5,384 bases of DNA from Alphaproteobacteria bacterium (GCA_003695555.1 RFIU01000102.1:1-5384); one strand, 5' to 3'; numbered from the stretch's first letter, positions 1 through 5,384 are shown. Numbers and translations are program-made. Notes: generated by a model from the letters alone, not told the origin.

Positions 1-842
1 CGCCGGGCGATCTCGGCATGGAGGTTTTCGACCAGACGTCCGTCGAGCACGGCGACCCCCTTGCCTTCGGCCAGCGCCGCATCCCAAGCGGCAAGAACCC
101 GGCGCGCTCCCTCGACCTCCTCGGCGGCAGGGCGAAAGGCGGCATTGGCGGCAGCAATCTGCTTCGGATGAATGAGGGTCTTGCCATCGAAACCCATCGC
201 CGCGCCCTGTTCGCACTCGGCGACAAGGCCCGCCTCGTCGGCAAGATCGAGATGCACCCCGTCGAGGATCGCGATACCGGCGGCACGCGCTGCCATCACG
301 CATCGCTCGAGCGCATAGAGAAAGGGTTCTCTGCCCGGCACATGGCGGGCATGAAGCTCCTTGGCAAGGTCCGAGGTGCCCATCACCAGCACCTTCAGGC
401 GCGGCGACGCGTCGGCGATCCGATCGACGGCAAAGACGCCGCGCGGCGTTTCAATCATCGCCCAGAGCGCGAGCTGCGGCCCGCCGCCGAAATCGCCGAG
501 CGCGTTCTCAAGCTCGAGAATCTCGTCCACGCTTTCGACCTTGGGCAGCAGGATCGCATCGGGGCCGGTCCGGGCGATCGCCGCGAGATCGTCACGCCCC
601 CATGGCGTGTCGAGACGGTTGATGCGCACCACCACCTCGCGGTGGCCGTAGCCGCCGGCCGCGACGGCGGCAGCGACCTGCTTGCGCGCCGCCGCCTTCT
701 GATCGGGCGCGACGGCATCCTCAAGGTCGAGGATGATGCCGTCGCACTCCAGCGTCTTCGCCTTTTCCAACGCTCGGGCATTGGCGCCCGGCATGTAGAG
801 GACCGAACGGCGCGCTCGGATATCTTCGTGACTGTTGCTCAT
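1..842 (-). CDS. CitE-like CoA ester lyase (HpcH/HpaI aldolase family), 3' end outside window
   Basis: 280 codons are visible, reading leftward from the ATG at 842-840 and running off the window start without a stop. The protein has the HpcH/HpaI-CitE TIM-barrel signatures in order: RRSVLYMPGANARALEKA (residues 11-28), DGIILDLEDAVAPD (34-47), VVVRINRLDTPWG (70-82, likely CoA/carboxylate-binding Arg73), ILLPKVES (97-104), AMIETPRG (128-135, metal ligand Glu131), VMGTSDLAKE (153-162, metal ligand Asp158) and GFDGKTLIHPKQI (217-229). Family members cleave or form acyl-CoA esters such as malyl-CoA or citramalyl-CoA using Mg2+, in the cytoplasm. The exact substrate cannot be read from sequence. 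The family is usually about 290 residues and the end here (VLDGRLVENLHAEIAR) resembles the usual C-terminal stretch, so probably only 10-20 residues are missing. A GGAG lies 12 bases before the ATG, a rather long spacing. It is downstream of the M2 peptidase in the same direction, without evident functional link. Confidence 0.9.
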   Translation of the reverse strand, partial: MSNSHEDIRARRSVLYMPGANARALEKAKTLECDGIILDLEDAVAPDQKAAARKQVAAAVAAGGYGHREVVVRINRLDTPWGRDDLAAIARTGPDAILLPKVESVDEILELENALGDFGGGPQLALWAMIETPRGVFAVDRIADASPRLKVLVMGTSDLAKELHARHVPGREPFLYALERCVMAARAAGIAILDGVHLDLADEAGLVAECEQGAAMGFDGKTLIHPKQIAAANAAFRPAAEEVEGARRVLAAWDAALAEGKGVAVLDGRLVENLHAEIAR

Positions 843-910
843 GGGATGGGGGTTCTCCGTTTCGCGTTCACCTTTTTTATTCCCACCCCAGGGATCCGCC
901 CGGGCGCGCC

Positions 911-929
911 CGGCGGACAACGTCCGCCG
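911..929. repeat. Perfect 8-bp inverted repeat with 3-base loop
   Basis: CGGCGGAC (911-918) and GTCCGCCG (922-929) are exact reverse complements around a three-base loop, giving a very stable GC hairpin on either strand. It lies in the gap between the two minus-strand genes. It is followed on the minus strand by more GC-rich sequence (including palindromic GGGCGCGCCC) rather than T residues. It may serve as a 3' RNA-stabilising stem, an attenuator or a factor-dependent termination site; only the symmetry itself is seen. Confidence 0.5.
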
Positions 930-952
930 CGACCGCCCGGTTCGTCAGGCCG

Positions 953-969
953 GGTCGTGGGGCCCGACC
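953..969. repeat. Small inverted repeat just after the M2 peptidase stop
   Basis: GGTCG (953-957) pairs with CGACC (965-969) around a seven-base loop, about 20 bases past the peptidase stop codon on the minus strand. No T-tract follows, so it is at best a 3'-end stem. It is weaker than the hairpin at 911-929. Confidence 0.3.
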
Positions 970-988
970 TTCTTCTTCATCATTTTCA

Positions 989-2881
989 TCATTGCCAGCC
1001 GCACTGACGGCCCTCGTTCTGCTTGTCGAGCCAGTCCTTCAGCGGCTGGAAATAGGCCTGAATGGCGCTGGCATCGGCGCGTGTCTCGCCGGTGAAGGCG
1101 GCAAGCGCCTCGGGCCATGGCTTCGATGCGCCCATCTCCAGCATCCGGGCGAAACGCTTGCCCACCTCTTCCTCGCCATAGATCGAACAGCGGTGCAGCG
1201 GTCCCTTCCAGCCCGCCTGGCGGCAGGCGGCGCGATGGAACTGGAACTGGTAGATATGGGCGAGGAAGTAGCGCATGTAGGGCGTATTGCCCGGAATATG
1301 ATACTTGGCGCCGGGGTCAAAGGCATCCGCCGGCCGGTCGGCTGGCGGGCGAATCCCTTGATAGAGGGTGCGCAGCCGCCACCAGGCGTCGTTGTAGTGA
1401 GCGGGATCGACCTTGCCCGAGAAGACCTCCCAGCGCCACTTGTCAACCAGCAGACCGAAGGGCAGGAAGGCGACCTTCTCAAGCGCCTGGGCCATCAGAA
1501 GGCCGAGATCCGCATCCGCCGGCGGCAGCTCCTCGAGCAGGCCGATCTTCTGCAGATATTCCGGCGTGATCGAGAGCGCGATCATGTCGCCGATCGCTTC
1601 GTGGAAACCATCGTTCGCACCATTGCGGAAGAGCGGCGGCTGATTCTTGTAGGCGCGCTGATAGATATTGTGGCCGATTTCATGGTGGATGGTCTGGAAA
1701 TCCTCGGCATCGACCTTGATGCACATCTTGATGCGAATGTCGTCCTTGCCGTCGAGATCCCAGGCCGAGGCGTGACAGACCGCCTCGTGGTCCACCGGCT
1801 TGGCGAACATCGAACGCTTCCAGAAGGTCTCGGGCAAGGGCGCGAAGCCGAGCGACTGGAAGAAACGGTCCGCGGTGTGCACCATGTCGAGCGGCTTGTA
1901 GCCCTTTTCGTGCAGCAGCGCCGTCAGGTCATAGGCGGGCGCTGCACCTTCAGGCTGGACGATGTCATAGATGTTTCCCCAGGCCTGCGCCCACATGTTG
2001 CCGAGAAGATCGGCACGGATCGGCTGGTCGAGCGGGACGACCGCATCACCATACTTTTCGTTCAGCTTCGCCCGCACATAGCAGTGCAGCGCACCATACA
2101 TCGGCTTGACCTGCGACCACAGGCGATCGACTTCCCGCGTGAACTCTTCCGGTGGCATGTCATAGTTCGAACGCCACATCGCGCCGACGTCGGCAAAGCC
2201 GAGATCACGGGCACCGGCATTGGCGATCTCGACCATGCGGGCATATTTCGGCTTCATCGGCACCGAGATCGTCCGCCAGCCGGTCCATGCCTCCTCGAGC
2301 TGGTCGGGATCTCGGGATTTCGCCATCACCTGCTCCAGCTCGGTCAGTGACAGACAGCCGTCGGGCCGCGCGAATTCCTTCAGCTGTGTTTCCTTGCCCG
2401 GACAGTACTTGCCCGTGGCATAAGCCGACTGAAGCTCGGTGGTGATACGGGCCAGTTCGCTCGTCGCCGCATCGTCGCCGCGTGGCGCCGGCAGCACCAG
2501 CGACAGGCGAAGAAGCTTGATCTTGCGCGCCATCTCTTCCGGCAGGTCGAGATCCTTGTAGCGCGCCGCCTCGTGCGCCAGATCGACGAGCAGCTTGGTG
2601 TAGCGCTCGGTCATCTTCGAATTCAGCCAGTCGGTGTCATAGGTGATGAAGGTGGCATTGACCCAGCCGATCCGGCTCGCCTCCTCCTCGATCGCAGCCA
2701 GCCGGCTTTCGGCATCGGCCAGGAAGGCCTTCGCCTCCTCGACACTCGGCTGTTTCTTCGTCGCGTCAGCGCAGGCCGCAAGCAGCAGCCCCGCCCCGAC
2801 GACCAGCGCCAGGCGCGACCCGCGCGTCACCCACCGTTGCATGCCATACGCGGCATTCGCCTTCGCAATCTTCGTGCGCAT
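989..2881 (-). CDS. M2-family zinc peptidase, ACE-like, predicted lipoprotein
   Basis: This is a bacterial homologue of angiotensin-converting enzyme, a zinc dipeptidyl carboxypeptidase probably acting on peptides in the periplasm or at the outer membrane. Numbering from the upstream ATG at 2899 (636 residues): a basic N-terminus and hydrophobic segment end in lipobox LAAC (Cys43, followed by Ala). VCHASAW (374-380) carries the substrate-binding His/Ala. HHEIGH (405-410) is the HEXXH zinc site, with third ligand Glu434 in FHEAIGD. DPGAKYHIP (528-536) and PYMRYF (540-545) supply the Lys, His, two Tyr and chloride-site Arg of ACE. Three cysteine pairs match the ACE disulfides (166/182, 375/393, 559/571). 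I prefer the ATG at 2881 (630 residues): AAGGGG lies seven bases upstream, whereas the 2899 ATG directly abuts its only purine stretch. The gene diverges from the SYLF gene. Natural substrates are unknown. Confidence 0.95.
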   Translation of the reverse strand: MRTKIAKANAAYGMQRWVTRGSRLALVVGAGLLLAACADATKKQPSVEEAKAFLADAESRLAAIEEEASRIGWVNATFITYDTDWLNSKMTERYTKLLVDLAHEAARYKDLDLPEEMARKIKLLRLSLVLPAPRGDDAATSELARITTELQSAYATGKYCPGKETQLKEFARPDGCLSLTELEQVMAKSRDPDQLEEAWTGWRTISVPMKPKYARMVEIANAGARDLGFADVGAMWRSNYDMPPEEFTREVDRLWSQVKPMYGALHCYVRAKLNEKYGDAVVPLDQPIRADLLGNMWAQAWGNIYDIVQPEGAAPAYDLTALLHEKGYKPLDMVHTADRFFQSLGFAPLPETFWKRSMFAKPVDHEAVCHASAWDLDGKDDIRIKMCIKVDAEDFQTIHHEIGHNIYQRAYKNQPPLFRNGANDGFHEAIGDMIALSITPEYLQKIGLLEELPPADADLGLLMAQALEKVAFLPFGLLVDKWRWEVFSGKVDPAHYNDAWWRLRTLYQGIRPPADRPADAFDPGAKYHIPGNTPYMRYFLAHIYQFQFHRAACRQAGWKGPLHRCSIYGEEEVGKRFARMLEMGASKPWPEALAAFTGETRADASAIQAYFQPLKDWLDKQNEGRQCGWQ

Positions 2882-2883
2882 CT

Positions 2884-2895
2884 TCCTGCCCCTTT
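2884..2895 (-). promoter_or_regulatory. Ribosome binding site deciding the M2 peptidase start
   Basis: On the minus strand an AAAGGGG stretch (2895-2889) followed by AGGA (2887-2884) precedes the ATG at 2881 with good spacing. The alternative ATG at 2899 has only AAGGG touching it, which is unsuitable. This favours the shorter protein, whose signal peptide starts MRTKIAK. Confidence 0.5.
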
Positions 2896-3110
2896 CCATC
2901 CCTTAGTTCGGTTCGTCCGGCGCCTTCGATGGGGGTCGCCCCCTCTTCCGGTCTGCCATGCGATAGCCATGTTTCGTTCATCTTGGGTCTATCCCTCTCG
3001 TGCGACAGGATCAAGCGGATGCCCGCCGGGCTTGCGCACGGCCGGGAATACGGGCAAATCTGACGCACTTTCCATCAGGACTTCCATCTGGATGACACCA
3101 AGCGGGGCGG
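2896..3110. other. Divergent promoter region between M2 peptidase and SYLF genes
   Basis: About 215 bases lie between the two translation-initiation regions and must drive transcription both ways. A weak candidate for the peptidase is TTGATC (3014-3009, minus) with TAGACC (2991-2986) at 17-base spacing; matches to consensus are poor. A 5-bp GGGGG/CCCCC hairpin with loop TCG sits at 2931-2943, within the likely peptidase leader. Reading frames that cross this region are extensions of overlapping genes and lack their own start signals. I see no recognisable operator or riboswitch. Confidence 0.4.
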
Positions 3111-3116
3111 GAAGGA
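3111..3116 (+). promoter_or_regulatory. Ribosome binding site of SYLF gene
   Basis: GAAGGA lies eight bases before the ATG at 3125. This places the true start there rather than at the far upstream codons of the same open frame, which would run antisense through the peptidase gene. Confidence 0.6.
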
Positions 3117-3124
3117 CGAGAAAC

Positions 3125-3676
3125 ATGCGCTGGACGGAAATCGGACTGCTGATCGCGTTGCTGATGGTCGGCCTGTGGCGCGCGGCACCGGCAGAGGCGG
3201 CAAGCAAGGAAAAGATCGACCGCAGCGTCGAAGAGGCGCTCGAACAGTTCTATGACAAGGTCAAGACGGGACGGGGGATCATTGATCGGGCGGCCGGCGT
3301 GCTCGTCTTCCCGCGGATCACCAAGGGCGGTTTCATCGTCGGCGGCGAATACGGCGAAGGGGCGCTGATCGTCGATGGCACGACGGTCGGCTACTATTCC
3401 AGCGCCTCCGCCTCCTTCGGCCTTCAGTTCGGCCTGCAGTCGAAGACCCTGATCATCATTTTCCTGAGTGACGAGGCGCTGGAGAAATTCCGCAATTCCG
3501 ACGGCTGGACGGTCGGCGTCGATGCGAACGTAACGCTGATCGATATCGGCACCAGTACCGACATCAACACCATCGTCACGCGAACGCCGATCATGGCCTT
3601 CGTCATGAACCACAAGGGGCTGATGGCCGGGATCTCGCTCGAAGGCACGAAGATCAGCCCGATCGAGCGTCACTGA
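3125..3676 (+). CDS. Secreted SYLF-domain (Ysc84/DUF500) protein
   Basis: The protein has 183 residues. An N-terminal signal peptide (hydrophobic LLIALLMVGLW at 8-18, then APAEAA with likely cleavage near residue 25-26) sends it to the periplasm. The remainder is a SYLF domain: AAGVLVFPRITKGGFIVGGE (56-75), glycine-rich YGEGALIVDG (76-85), SASASFGLQFGLQS (93-106), LIIIFLSDEALEKF (109-122), a VDANVTLIDIGTSTD stretch (132-146) and FVMNHKGLMAGISLEGTKISP (159-179). In eukaryotic members such as Ysc84/SH3YL1 this domain binds phosphoinositides. Bacterial exported members are commonly called lipid-binding SYLF or YSC84-related proteins and their role is not settled. The gene stands alone: divergent from the M2 peptidase and convergent with the MAPEG gene, 27 bases between stop codons. 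The start is fixed by a good ribosome binding site and by the signal peptide. Confidence 0.9.
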   Translation: MRWTEIGLLIALLMVGLWRAAPAEAASKEKIDRSVEEALEQFYDKVKTGRGIIDRAAGVLVFPRITKGGFIVGGEYGEGALIVDGTTVGYYSSASASFGLQFGLQSKTLIIIFLSDEALEKFRNSDGWTVGVDANVTLIDIGTSTDINTIVTRTPIMAFVMNHKGLMAGISLEGTKISPIERH

Positions 3677-3703
3677 AACGGGCAGACCGGCATCGAAGAC
3701 CGA

Positions 3704-4102
3704 TCATGAATGAGCGAACGCCGGCAGCAGAAACAGCCCCAGCGTCGCCAGCAGACCGATCGCCCAGATCGCCGTCCGGCCATAGCCCCACCCGCGAGTG
3801 TAGGCGGGAATATAGAGGACACGCGCGACGATGAAGATCACCGCCAGTGCATCGCGCCAGAAGGCATCGGCGCCGAGCACGTGATCGAGCAGCACGGCGG
3901 CAGCGAAGGGACCAAAGGCCTCGACCATGTTGAGATGAGCTGCCTGTGCGCACGCGGCGCGGCCCTCAAGGCGCGCCTGCTGGGCGCGCGGATTAATGAT
4001 GTCATAGTCGCCATCCTGCCGGATCGCGCCACGGATCGCGGCGCCGCGCGGGACATAGATCAGTACGAAGGCGATGACGAGGCACCATGCGGCGATGGTC
4101 AT
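3704..4102 (-). CDS. MAPEG-family integral membrane protein
   Basis: The protein has 132 residues, the usual length for bacterial MAPEG proteins (membrane-associated proteins in eicosanoid and glutathione metabolism). Four hydrophobic segments are visible at about 2-18, 54-72, 83-100 and 109-128. The family signature lies between helices 1 and 2: NPRAQQARLEGRAACAQAAHLNMVE (37-61), with Arg44, Glu46, Arg48, His56, Asn58 and Glu61 in the expected spacing. A second conserved patch is ARVLYIPAY (93-101). Eukaryotic relatives are glutathione transferases or peroxidases. Many bacterial members have no proven activity, so a glutathione-dependent role is inference. AAGGGAG lies eight bases before the ATG. 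The upstream NifU-like gene points the same way 106 bases off, so the two could share a transcript unless the intervening hairpin ends it. It ends convergently with the SYLF gene. Confidence 0.88.
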   Translation of the reverse strand: MTIAAWCLVIAFVLIYVPRGAAIRGAIRQDGDYDIINPRAQQARLEGRAACAQAAHLNMVEAFGPFAAAVLLDHVLGADAFWRDALAVIFIVARVLYIPAYTRGWGYGRTAIWAIGLLATLGLFLLPAFAHS

Positions 4103-4128
4103 TGGGCTTGCTCCCTTCCCTGTGCCCC

Positions 4129-4152
4129 GGCCGGACCCTGGGGCGGCCGGCC
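4129..4152. repeat. GC-rich inverted repeat upstream of MAPEG gene
   Basis: GGCCGG (4129-4134) and CCGGCC (4147-4152) can pair across a 12-base loop. An alternative, mutually exclusive stem is GCCCC (4125-4129) with GGGGC (4140-4144). The structure would form in the leader of a MAPEG transcript or at the 3' end of a NifU-like transcript. No T-tract follows on the minus strand. Confidence 0.4.
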
Positions 4153-4155
4153 TTC

Positions 4156-4193
4156 TTGCCCGTTATCGAGCGAGTTGCCCGTTATCGAGCGAG
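4156..4193. repeat. Perfect 19-base tandem direct repeat, two copies
   Basis: The unit TTGCCCGTTATCGAGCGAG occurs at 4156-4174 and again, without a gap or mismatch, at 4175-4193. The period of 19 is not a multiple of three, and the array lies outside both flanking genes. It could be a duplicated operator, positioned upstream of the MAPEG ribosome binding site, or a slippage duplication. The bound factor, if any, is not recognisable. Confidence 0.85.
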
Positions 4194-4208
4194 CCGATCC
4201 TTCATCTA

Positions 4209-4664
4209 TCACGCCGAGACCCGACCTGCCGCCTGCCGCTCACGGCGGGCGGCGAAGGCCTTCATTGCCGCGTCGAAGGGCAGCATCACGGCGCCTTGAC
4301 GGGCCGGCAGATCGCGGACCGGCAGGAACAGCTCGAGCTCGGCGAGGGGAACGTCGGGCACCGGCCCATCGCCTTTCAGCATCGCCGCAAAGGCCGCGCG
4401 CGCCCGTGAGATTTCCGCCTCCGGCATGCCGATCAGCTTCGGCATGATGAGCGCGGTCGCCGCCTGGCCGAGAGCGCAGGCCTTGACCTCGAGCCCGACC
4501 CGCGCGAGCGCCGTTCCATCCGGCGCGAAACAAGCCCACAGGCGCAGGCGCGAGCCGCAGATGCGGCTGGTCGCGGCAACTTCGACCTCGGCTTCGGCAA
4601 GCGGCCCGAGGAAGGGAATGTCGGCGGCAAGCGCCAGAATGCGCGTGTTGTAAATCGGATCCAT
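4209..4664 (-). CDS. NifU/IscU-like iron-sulfur cluster assembly scaffold protein
   Basis: The protein has 151 residues from the ATG at 4664. It starts MDPIYNTRILALAADIPFLG, the conserved N-terminus of alphaproteobacterial NifU-N-like proteins. RICGS (34-38) and KACALGQA (61-68) carry the two conserved cysteines, Cys36 and Cys63, and PVRDLPARQGAVMLPFDA (115-132) is the conserved tail. The family assembles transient Fe-S clusters for delivery to apoproteins in the cytoplasm. Compared with classical IscU, the Asp after the first cysteine is Ser and the third cysteine region has no Cys, so cluster assembly activity is uncertain; Cys45 is an extra one. An in-frame ATG at 4673 would add three residues. 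The frame stays open to 4901, but that extension is basic, lacks family similarity and runs antisense to hisI. The gene diverges from hisI by 91 bases. No strong ribosome binding site is seen. Confidence 0.88.
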   Translation of the reverse strand: MDPIYNTRILALAADIPFLGPLAEAEVEVAATSRICGSRLRLWACFAPDGTALARVGLEVKACALGQAATALIMPKLIGMPEAEISRARAAFAAMLKGDGPVPDVPLAELELFLPVRDLPARQGAVMLPFDAAMKAFAARRERQAAGRVSA

Positions 4665-4755
4665 GACCGCCATTCTAGACCACGGACGGCATCGGCGCCA
4701 ATCCCGACGGGCGATGCGACGGCTGCAGGACCGGCGACATGAAGTGCGCGCGAAA
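4665..4755. other. Short divergent intergenic region, NifU-like gene and hisI
   Basis: Ninety-one bases separate the two starts and must hold promoters for both directions unless one gene is leaderless. Neither start has a clear Shine-Dalgarno sequence, and I see no convincing promoter boxes. Confidence 0.35.
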
Positions 4756-5196
4756 ATGACGGCAAGGGCCGATATCGAGAGGAACGGCGAGCTCTGCATC
4801 GCCTGGAACGAGGCGGGGCTGGTTCCCGCCATCGCGGTGGATGCGATCAGCGGCCGCGTGCTGATGCTCGCCTGGATGAACGCCGAGGCGCTCGAACGCA
4901 CGCTGGCGACCGGCCAGGCCCATTATTACAGCCGCTCGCGACAACGGCTCTGGAAGAAGGGAGAGACGTCGGGTGCGGTCCAGCGATTGCGCGAACTGCG
5001 TGTCGATTGTGATCAGGACACGATCCTGCTGATCGTCGATCAGGCCGGCGAAGGCGCCTGTCATACCGGAGCCAGAAGCTGCTTCTATCGCCGGGTAGCG
5101 CGCGGGGCGGATGGTGCCATCAGGCTCGCATTCGTCTCCTCCGAGAATCCGCCCGTAGCATGCGAGGCAAGCGGCACCGAAGGTGAGCAAGGATGA
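4756..5196 (+). CDS. hisI: Phosphoribosyl-AMP cyclohydrolase
   Basis: The 146-residue enzyme opens the adenine ring of phosphoribosyl-AMP, the third step of histidine biosynthesis, in the cytoplasm. The diagnostic stretch is complete: VLMLAWMNAEAL (35-46), HYYSRSRQRLWKKGETSG (56-73), VDCDQD (83-88, Asp84/Cys85/Asp86/Asp88, metal site) and ACHTGARSCFYR (101-112, metal-binding Cys102 and Cys109). There is no C-terminal HisE pyrophosphohydrolase domain, so it is a stand-alone HisI, as is usual in Alphaproteobacteria. I chose the ATG at 4756, which leaves a short N-terminal leader before the domain. ATG codons at 4663 and 4714 in the same frame would add a basic, non-conserved extension. The upstream signal is weak. 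The stop overlaps the next gene's start (ATGA at 5193-5196), implying translational coupling. No other his gene is in the window. Confidence 0.95.
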   Translation: MTARADIERNGELCIAWNEAGLVPAIAVDAISGRVLMLAWMNAEALERTLATGQAHYYSRSRQRLWKKGETSGAVQRLRELRVDCDQDTILLIVDQAGEGACHTGARSCFYRRVARGADGAIRLAFVSSENPPVACEASGTEGEQG

Positions 5197-5384
5197 ACGA
5201 GACCATGGCAGAAGATCCCGCCGGCGTTCTTGAGGCGTTGCCGATCCCGGCACTTTCCGACAATTACGTCTGGGTGATCCGGCGACCCGGCGTGCCGGAC
5301 GTGGCGATCGTCGATCCCCCCGATGCCGCACCCGTGATCGCATGGCTGGAAGCGCACGGCTGCCGGCTTGCGCTCATCCTCAAC
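5193..5384 (+). CDS. gloB: Glyoxalase II-like hydroxyacylglutathione hydrolase, 5' part
   Basis: Only the first 64 codons are inside the window. LEALPIPALSDNYVWVIRR (13-31) followed by VAIVDPPDAAPVIAWLEAHG (37-56) and LALILN (59-64) is the N-terminal beta-lactamase-fold signature of glyoxalase II. The THxHxDH metal motif would be expected immediately past the window end. The enzyme hydrolyses S-lactoylglutathione to lactate and glutathione, finishing methylglyoxal detoxification. VDPPDA differs slightly from the commoner VDPGDA. The start overlaps the hisI stop by four bases, and AAGGTGAG (5180-5187) lies five bases before it. A second in-frame ATG at 5205 is less well supported. Another small metallo-beta-lactamase hydrolase remains possible until the metal motif is read. 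Confidence 0.88.
   Translation, partial: MNETMAEDPAGVLEALPIPALSDNYVWVIRRPGVPDVAIVDPPDAAPVIAWLEAHGCRLALILN

Larger units (their letters stand above)
843..988 (-). other. Intercistronic gap between M2 peptidase and CoA ester lyase genes
   Basis: These 146 bases separate the peptidase stop from the lyase start. They contain two GC-rich hairpins (953-969 and 911-929) and an A-run on the minus strand (complement of the T-run at 873-878) shortly before the lyase gene. Neither hairpin is followed by a T-tract on the minus strand, so a classical intrinsic terminator is not visible. The gap could hold a separate promoter for the lyase, but I do not see convincing -35/-10 boxes. Confidence 0.5.
4103..4208. 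other. Gap between NifU-like and MAPEG genes with tandem and inverted repeats
   Basis: This 106-base gap separates two minus-strand genes. Reading with them, it holds a TGATAG double stop at the end of the NifU-like gene, then two perfect 19-base direct repeats, then a GC-rich inverted repeat, then the MAPEG ribosome binding site (4117-4111). The concentration of structure suggests regulation of the MAPEG gene or transcription termination, but no T-tract follows the hairpin. Confidence 0.5.

Noticed and set aside
843..872. Ten-codon GTG-started leader ORF overlapping the lyase ATG
   Set aside because: The GTG has its purine stretch directly touching it, and the frame is too short to separate from chance.
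873..878. T-run as a possible terminator
   Set aside because: The T residues are on the plus strand, where no gene ends; for the minus-strand genes it is an A-run, and no stem immediately precedes it on the plus strand.
18..1007. Long plus-strand open frame (329 residues) opposite the CoA ester lyase
   Set aside because: Its translation has no domain signature, and it lies antisense to a clearly conserved lyase; high GC keeps such antisense frames open.
992..2350. Plus-strand open frame of 452 residues opposite the M2 peptidase
   Set aside because: It is fully antisense to a gene with conserved ACE motifs, its composition is Arg/Gly/His-rich and it shows no recognisable family.
2573..3124. 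In-frame N-terminal extension of the SYLF protein
   Set aside because: It would overlap the peptidase gene antisense and bury the signal peptide; the ATG at 3125 has a good ribosome binding site.
3011..3673. Minus-strand open frame of 220 residues opposite the SYLF gene
   Set aside because: Asp/Arg-rich antisense shadow of the SYLF coding sequence with no family signature.
4665..4901. N-terminal extension of the NifU-like protein by about 79 residues
   Set aside because: The extension is antisense to hisI, rich in Arg and Ser, and family members begin at MDxIYN, matching the ATG at 4664.
4675..5343. Minus-strand open frame of 222 residues opposite hisI and the glyoxalase II gene
   Set aside because: It spans two conserved plus-strand genes antisense and has no recognisable domain.

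Overview
The window is high-GC chromosomal DNA, densely coded on both strands. It looks like ordinary core and housekeeping sequence of an alphaproteobacterium, most likely of the Hyphomicrobiales/Rhodospirillales type. That placement is inferred from three things: the GC-rich third codon positions, the NifU-like scaffold of the CGS/KACALGQA type lying next to hisI, and the alphaproteobacterial flavour of the CitE-like CoA ester lyase. No tRNA, rRNA, insertion sequence, CRISPR array or prophage gene was seen.

Left part (1-3124, minus strand): a CitE-like CoA ester lyase, cut by the window start, lies downstream of a complete gene for an M2-family (angiotensin-converting-enzyme-like) zinc peptidase that carries a lipoprotein signal. 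The two run in the same direction, separated by about 146 bases holding two GC-rich hairpins. The peptidase is divergent from the next gene across a roughly 240-base region that must hold both promoters.

Middle (3125-4208): a secreted SYLF/Ysc84-domain protein on the plus strand converges, with only 27 bases between stop codons, on a small four-helix MAPEG-family membrane protein on the minus strand. Just upstream of the MAPEG gene is a 106-base gap with a perfect 19-base tandem direct repeat and a GC-rich inverted repeat. This is the most distinctive non-coding structure in the window.

Right part (4209-5384): a NifU/IscU-like iron-sulfur scaffold gene (minus) is divergent from hisI (phosphoribosyl-AMP cyclohydrolase, plus). 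hisI overlaps by four bases the start of a glyoxalase II-like metallo-beta-lactamase gene, which runs off the window end. The NifU-like and MAPEG genes may be co-transcribed. The hisI and glyoxalase II genes are almost certainly translationally coupled.

I see no strong case for a novel multi-gene system. The points most worth a second look are the tandem repeat, the fully conserved ACE-type active site in a bacterial lipoprotein, the hisI-glyoxalase II coupling, and the scaffold protein that lacks the third IscU cysteine.
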